A DNA stretch of 64,000 bases from Candidatus Omnitrophota bacterium (GTDB lineage: Bacteria > Ratteibacteria > UBA8468 > B48-G9 > JAFGKM01). Both the position numbers and the translations under genes were made by a program. A model generated the notes under the pieces. The model did not search any database and was not told where the DNA came from. It saw nothing but the letters and a program-made list of their open reading frames with translations. Position 1 is the stretch's first letter; each line of letters opens with the position of its first letter. This document shows, piece by piece, positions 61,169-64,000 of this stretch. The DNA lies in the NCBI GenBank assembly GCA_023819375.1, contig JAMWDI010000006.1, positions 1 to 64,000 of the forward strand, written 5' to 3'.

Positions 61169-62316
61169 ACTACCTCCTTTTTTAACCTCTTATAAATTTC
61201 TAATGTCTCTTTAGCGGTCTTTTCCCAACTAAATAATTTTGCTCTTTCCAGTCCCTTATTTATTAATTCATTCCTTAATTCAACATTTGTTAAAATTTTT
61301 TCTATAGCATAAACTATCTCTTCTATATTGTAAGGGTTGACTAAAATACCAGCATTACCTGCAACTTCCGGTAAAGAGGAAATGTTTGAAGTGATGACTG
61401 GAACTCCACAGGCCATTGCTTCAATTACTGGTAATCCAAATCCTTCATATAAAGATGGATATACAAAGACTTCACATCCATTATAAAGATAAGGCATTTC
61501 ATAAATTGGAACATATCCTGTAAGTATTATATCTTTTGTTATTTTTTCAGGGATTTCAGCCATTTTTTTGTAAAAAATTTCTGATTTCCAACCAATCTGA
61601 CCACAAATGACAAGTTGCAATTCAGGAATTTTATTTTTTATTAAAATAAAAGCGTCAATCAATCTTATTATATTTTTTCTTGGTTCAATTGTTCCAACAA
61701 AAAGTAAATATTTTTTTGTAATTCCATATTTCTTTTTTACATTTTCTATTTTTTCTTTATCTTCTAATTTTTTATAAATTTCAGATGGAGCAAGATAGAC
61801 AACATCTATTTTTTCAGAATTTAATTTGAAATAGTTTATAAGGTCATTTTTTGTTGAAAAAGAATCTGCAATAATTTTATCAACTCTTTTAACTGCTCTT
61901 AAAATAATAAATTTAAATTTTTCATAATGTAAGGGTAAAAACCAATCAGGATTAATTAAAGGTGTTATATCATGTATAGTAATGACTTGTTTTCCTAAAA
62001 TATTGACTGGTGAAAAGGGGTGCAAAGTATGAATTATATCAAATTTCCCATGGTAAAATTCTATTGGTATAAATGTCTGAACTGTATAATTATAAATTTT
62101 ATTTGAAAAGAACTTAATACTTACCTTAAAATTTTTCTGCTTGAATTCTTCTTTAATTTTTTTCATTTCTTTATATTTCTTTATCGAAACTGCATAAAGA
62201 ATATAAAAATTTTCAGTATCAATTTTGCTTAAATTTTTCAAAAGATTATAAGAATACCAACCAATCCCTGCTTTTTTGTTCCATGCTAAAGGAGTAATGT
62301 CAATTCCTATCTTCAT
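61165..62316 (-). CDS. GT4 family glycosyltransferase
   Basis: A 383-residue GT-B enzyme starting MKIGIDITPLAWNKKAGIGWY. The acceptor domain includes HTLHPFSPVNILGKQVITIHDITPL. The donor domain shows YLLFVGTIEPRKNIIRLIDAF, ILTGYVPIYEMPYLYNGCEVF and YPSLYEGFGLPVIEAMACGVPVITSN, then SLPEVAGNAGILVNPYN. The VGTIEPRKN motif marks the mannosyltransferase WbaZ/MtfB-like group. It shares domain motifs with the GT4 at 59043, so the pair on either side of gmd probably arose by duplication. It overlaps gmd by 4 bp. Confidence 0.88.
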   Translation of the reverse strand: MKIGIDITPLAWNKKAGIGWYSYNLLKNLSKIDTENFYILYAVSIKKYKEMKKIKEEFKQKNFKVSIKFFSNKIYNYTVQTFIPIEFYHGKFDIIHTLHPFSPVNILGKQVITIHDITPLINPDWFLPLHYEKFKFIILRAVKRVDKIIADSFSTKNDLINYFKLNSEKIDVVYLAPSEIYKKLEDKEKIENVKKKYGITKKYLLFVGTIEPRKNIIRLIDAFILIKNKIPELQLVICGQIGWKSEIFYKKMAEIPEKITKDIILTGYVPIYEMPYLYNGCEVFVYPSLYEGFGLPVIEAMACGVPVITSNISSLPEVAGNAGILVNPYNIEEIVYAIEKILTNVELRNELINKGLERAKLFSWEKTAKETLEIYKRLKKEVV

Positions 62317-62318
62317 TT

Positions 62319-63017
62319 TTAGAAATATTTTTCACAAATATCTATATCTTCTCTAAAATTTATATTTATATAAAATCCTTCAAAAATTACTGGACTTATA
62401 AATTCTCCCCCATCAATCATCTTTTGAATTACATCTGTTATTTCAATTTCATTTCTTAGAGGAGATGGTGGTGTTATTTTAATATAATCAAAAACAACTC
62501 TATCAAAGAAATAAAAACCCATTCCACATAAATTGTTGACAATATGTTTTGGTTTTTCTACAACCTTAATAACTTTTTTATTTTTTATTTCAACTGAGTA
62601 ACTCTTTTTTATATCTTCAGGATTATCTGTTTTCCAAACTCCTATACCTTGTTTCATGTTTTTGGGAAAAATAAAATTTCCCTTGCATAGACAATCTCCT
62701 AAGACAACTATGAATTTTTTATTTACATAATCTTCAACAAGGGAAACCGCATGACCAATTCCTTTTAATTCTTTTTGTTCAACAAACTCGCTTTTGATAT
62801 TTAGGGTTTTAACATATTCAATTATTTTTTCTTTTTTGTAACCTACAACAAAAATAAATTTATCTGTTATATTTTTCCAATAATCAATAATATAATAAAG
62901 AATAGGTTTATTTTTTATCAAGATCATGCTTTTGGGTAAATCTGGTTCGTTTAATCGAAGTCCTTTCCCTGCACATAAAACTACACATTTCAAATCTTCT
63001 TTAAAAAATTTTTCCAT
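62319..63017 (-). CDS. Sugar-phosphate nucleotidyltransferase
   Basis: A 232-residue NTP transferase, ATG 63017. A longer TTG start at 63044 would overlap the upstream gene by 26 bp and is less likely. The motifs are VVLCAGKGLRLNEPDLPKSM (GxGxRL and PKSM), PILYYIIDYW, the metal-site VVLGDCLCKGNFI, and GIGVWKTDNPEDI. The C-terminal acyltransferase domain of GlmU is absent. It forms an NDP-sugar from a sugar-1-phosphate. Unlike typical RmlA/GalU it has a Cys-rich LGDCLCKG; the substrate is not determined. It follows the GT4 gene at 63019 with one base between the stop and this ATG. Confidence 0.84.
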   Translation of the reverse strand: MEKFFKEDLKCVVLCAGKGLRLNEPDLPKSMILIKNKPILYYIIDYWKNITDKFIFVVGYKKEKIIEYVKTLNIKSEFVEQKELKGIGHAVSLVEDYVNKKFIVVLGDCLCKGNFIFPKNMKQGIGVWKTDNPEDIKKSYSVEIKNKKVIKVVEKPKHIVNNLCGMGFYFFDRVVFDYIKITPPSPLRNEIEITDVIQKMIDGGEFISPVIFEGFYININFREDIDICEKYF

Positions 63018-63018
63018 T

Positions 63019-64000
63019 TTAGTTTTTCCCTTTATAAAATTCAATAATTTTACTTATATTTTTTTCATTATCCCATATTTCTTTTGCTTTTTTAAATGCA
63101 TTTTCTCCAAATTTTTTTACAAGTTCATTATTTTTTAACAATATCTTTATTTTTTCAGCGAACTCATAAATATTTTGAGGTTCACAAAGAAAGCCTTCTT
63201 TTCCATCTTCTATAAATTCTTTAATTCCTCCTATTCTACTTGCTACAATCGCTTTTTTATTAAACATACTTTCAACAAGAACGACAGGAGACATATTTTC
63301 CCACTGTTCAGGAATTACAACTACTTTTGATTCTTTAAAATATTTTTTAATTTCTTGATGATGTAATTTCCCTTTAATTACAACATTCTCGCTTAAATTT
63401 TTATCTTTTATCATTTTAAAAATATTTTCAACATATTTTTTTTCAACATTTTCAATTTCTCCAATTACATATAAAAGAACATCTGGAATTTCTTTTTTTA
63501 TATTACTTAATGCTTCAATCAAAATATGAAGTCCTTTTCTGTATTGAATCCATCCTATATAAAGTAATATATTTCCTTTTGGTAAATCATATGGTTCATC
63601 TTTAAACTCCTCAAATATTTGAGGAATAACTTTTGATTTTCTTATTGAAAGGCCATATTCTCTACCAATTTTTAAGGAAGAGTTTGATAAGAAAATGTAT
63701 CCATCTATTTTTTTTAGAAAGAAGTTGAAAAATTTTTTTCTTAAAGGTAAAAATATTCTAAATCTAAATTGGATTTTAAAACACTTGAAACAATAAATAC
63801 TGTTATATTTTTTACAGATATTATTGTTTAAATCAATCAATGTTTCATTCGGGCAGAAAAACCAATAATCATAAATAGATAGAAAAGATTTTATTTTGTA
63901 AAGTTTAACCCATATTAAGGGTGCAAATGAAATTTTTTTAAAATTGTGAAAATGAACAATTTCTGGTTTTATTTTTTTAAGAATTTTCCTTGATTTTAAA
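63019..64000 (-). CDS. GT4 family glycosyltransferase (5' end cut by the window)
   Basis: The frame is open from its stop at 63019 to the right edge, giving 326 residues of a longer protein. The N-terminal fragment reads KKIKPEIVHFHNFKKIS, then SIYDYWFFCPNETLID and a Cys pair (CKKYNSIYCFKC), as in GT4 enzymes that have a small Cys cluster after an HDYW-like turn. The donor domain has ILLYIGWIQYRKGLHILIEA, VVIKGKLHHQEIKKYF and VIPEQWENMSPVVLVESMFNKKAIVAS. It is the most upstream gene of the minus-strand glycan run in this window. The start lies beyond the edge. Confidence 0.85.
   Translation of the reverse strand, partial: LKSRKILKKIKPEIVHFHNFKKISFAPLIWVKLYKIKSFLSIYDYWFFCPNETLIDLNNNICKKYNSIYCFKCFKIQFRFRIFLPLRKKFFNFFLKKIDGYIFLSNSSLKIGREYGLSIRKSKVIPQIFEEFKDEPYDLPKGNILLYIGWIQYRKGLHILIEALSNIKKEIPDVLLYVIGEIENVEKKYVENIFKMIKDKNLSENVVIKGKLHHQEIKKYFKESKVVVIPEQWENMSPVVLVESMFNKKAIVASRIGGIKEFIEDGKEGFLCEPQNIYEFAEKIKILLKNNELVKKFGENAFKKAKEIWDNEKNISKIIEFYKGKN

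Noticed and set aside
42906-64000. Recently acquired genomic island
   Set aside because: AT-rich composition looks like that of the rest of the window and no integrase, IS or attachment site was found at its edges.

Overview
The window is strongly AT-rich, gene-dense bacterial DNA with the standard code, many ATGA-type stop/start overlaps and long co-directional gene runs. The gene content points to an anaerobic bacterium with an outer envelope, probably from a poorly cultured lineage: a ferredoxin-rich, archaeal-style split glutamate synthase, indolepyruvate:ferredoxin oxidoreductase, pyruvate phosphate dikinase, an OmpA-domain protein and Tat and YajC components. Phylum cannot be fixed by eye; an Omnitrophota-like or related candidate phylum is a guess. 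No IS element, integrase, prophage gene, CRISPR array or rRNA was seen.

Layout. 1-8.7 kb (+): the end of glnA, then a five-gene ferredoxin/FAD-linked split glutamate synthase, a zinc alcohol dehydrogenase, an OmpA-type protein, pdxJ and a DUF4013-like membrane protein. 8.9-11.9 kb (-): a twin-arginine module (DUF362 protein with an RR signal, NapH-like and NapG-like Fe-S proteins, tatA, tatC). 11.9-12.7 kb: an 830-bp AT-rich intergenic region with small tandem and inverted repeats. 12.7-20.9 kb: ppdK and a sugar/amino-sugar cluster (Gfo/Idh oxidoreductase and DegT aminotransferase on one strand; a NagB-like protein with an altered catalytic triad and a TIM-barrel isomerase on the other; a convergent iron-dependent alcohol dehydrogenase). 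20.9-28.2 kb (-): a compact aromatic amino acid operon, transglutaminase-aroC-aroK-aroB-pheA-aroF-aroA. 28.2 kb: tRNA-Thr(CGU). 28.5-40.5 kb (-): a long housekeeping run, Lon-like protease-yajC-larC-DUF503-valS-rplU-hflX-nrnA-truB-glmM-HEPN-MNT. 40.6-42.9 kb (-): iorA-iorB.

42.9-64 kb is a cell-surface glycan region. It holds six multi-spanning GT-C type glycosyltransferases, two GT2 enzymes of the polyprenyl-phosphate-sugar synthase type, four GT4 enzymes, a methyltransferase, a polysaccharide deacetylase, Gmd, a sugar-phosphate nucleotidyltransferase, AsnB and an exported HEAT-repeat protein. Inside this minus-strand run lies a plus-strand island in which two clearly paralogous GT-C genes flank a uroporphyrinogen-decarboxylase-family gene. 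A plausible model is that the nucleotidyltransferase and Gmd supply activated sugars, the GT4s build a lipid-linked glycan, the GT2s charge polyprenyl phosphate, and the GT-Cs add sugars on the outer face of the membrane.

The items most worth a second look are the GT-C/URO-D/GT-C island, the NagB-like enzyme lacking the family's triad Asp together with its gene cluster, and the Tat operon that appears to carry its own Fe-S substrates. No wholly new system can be demonstrated from sequence reading alone.
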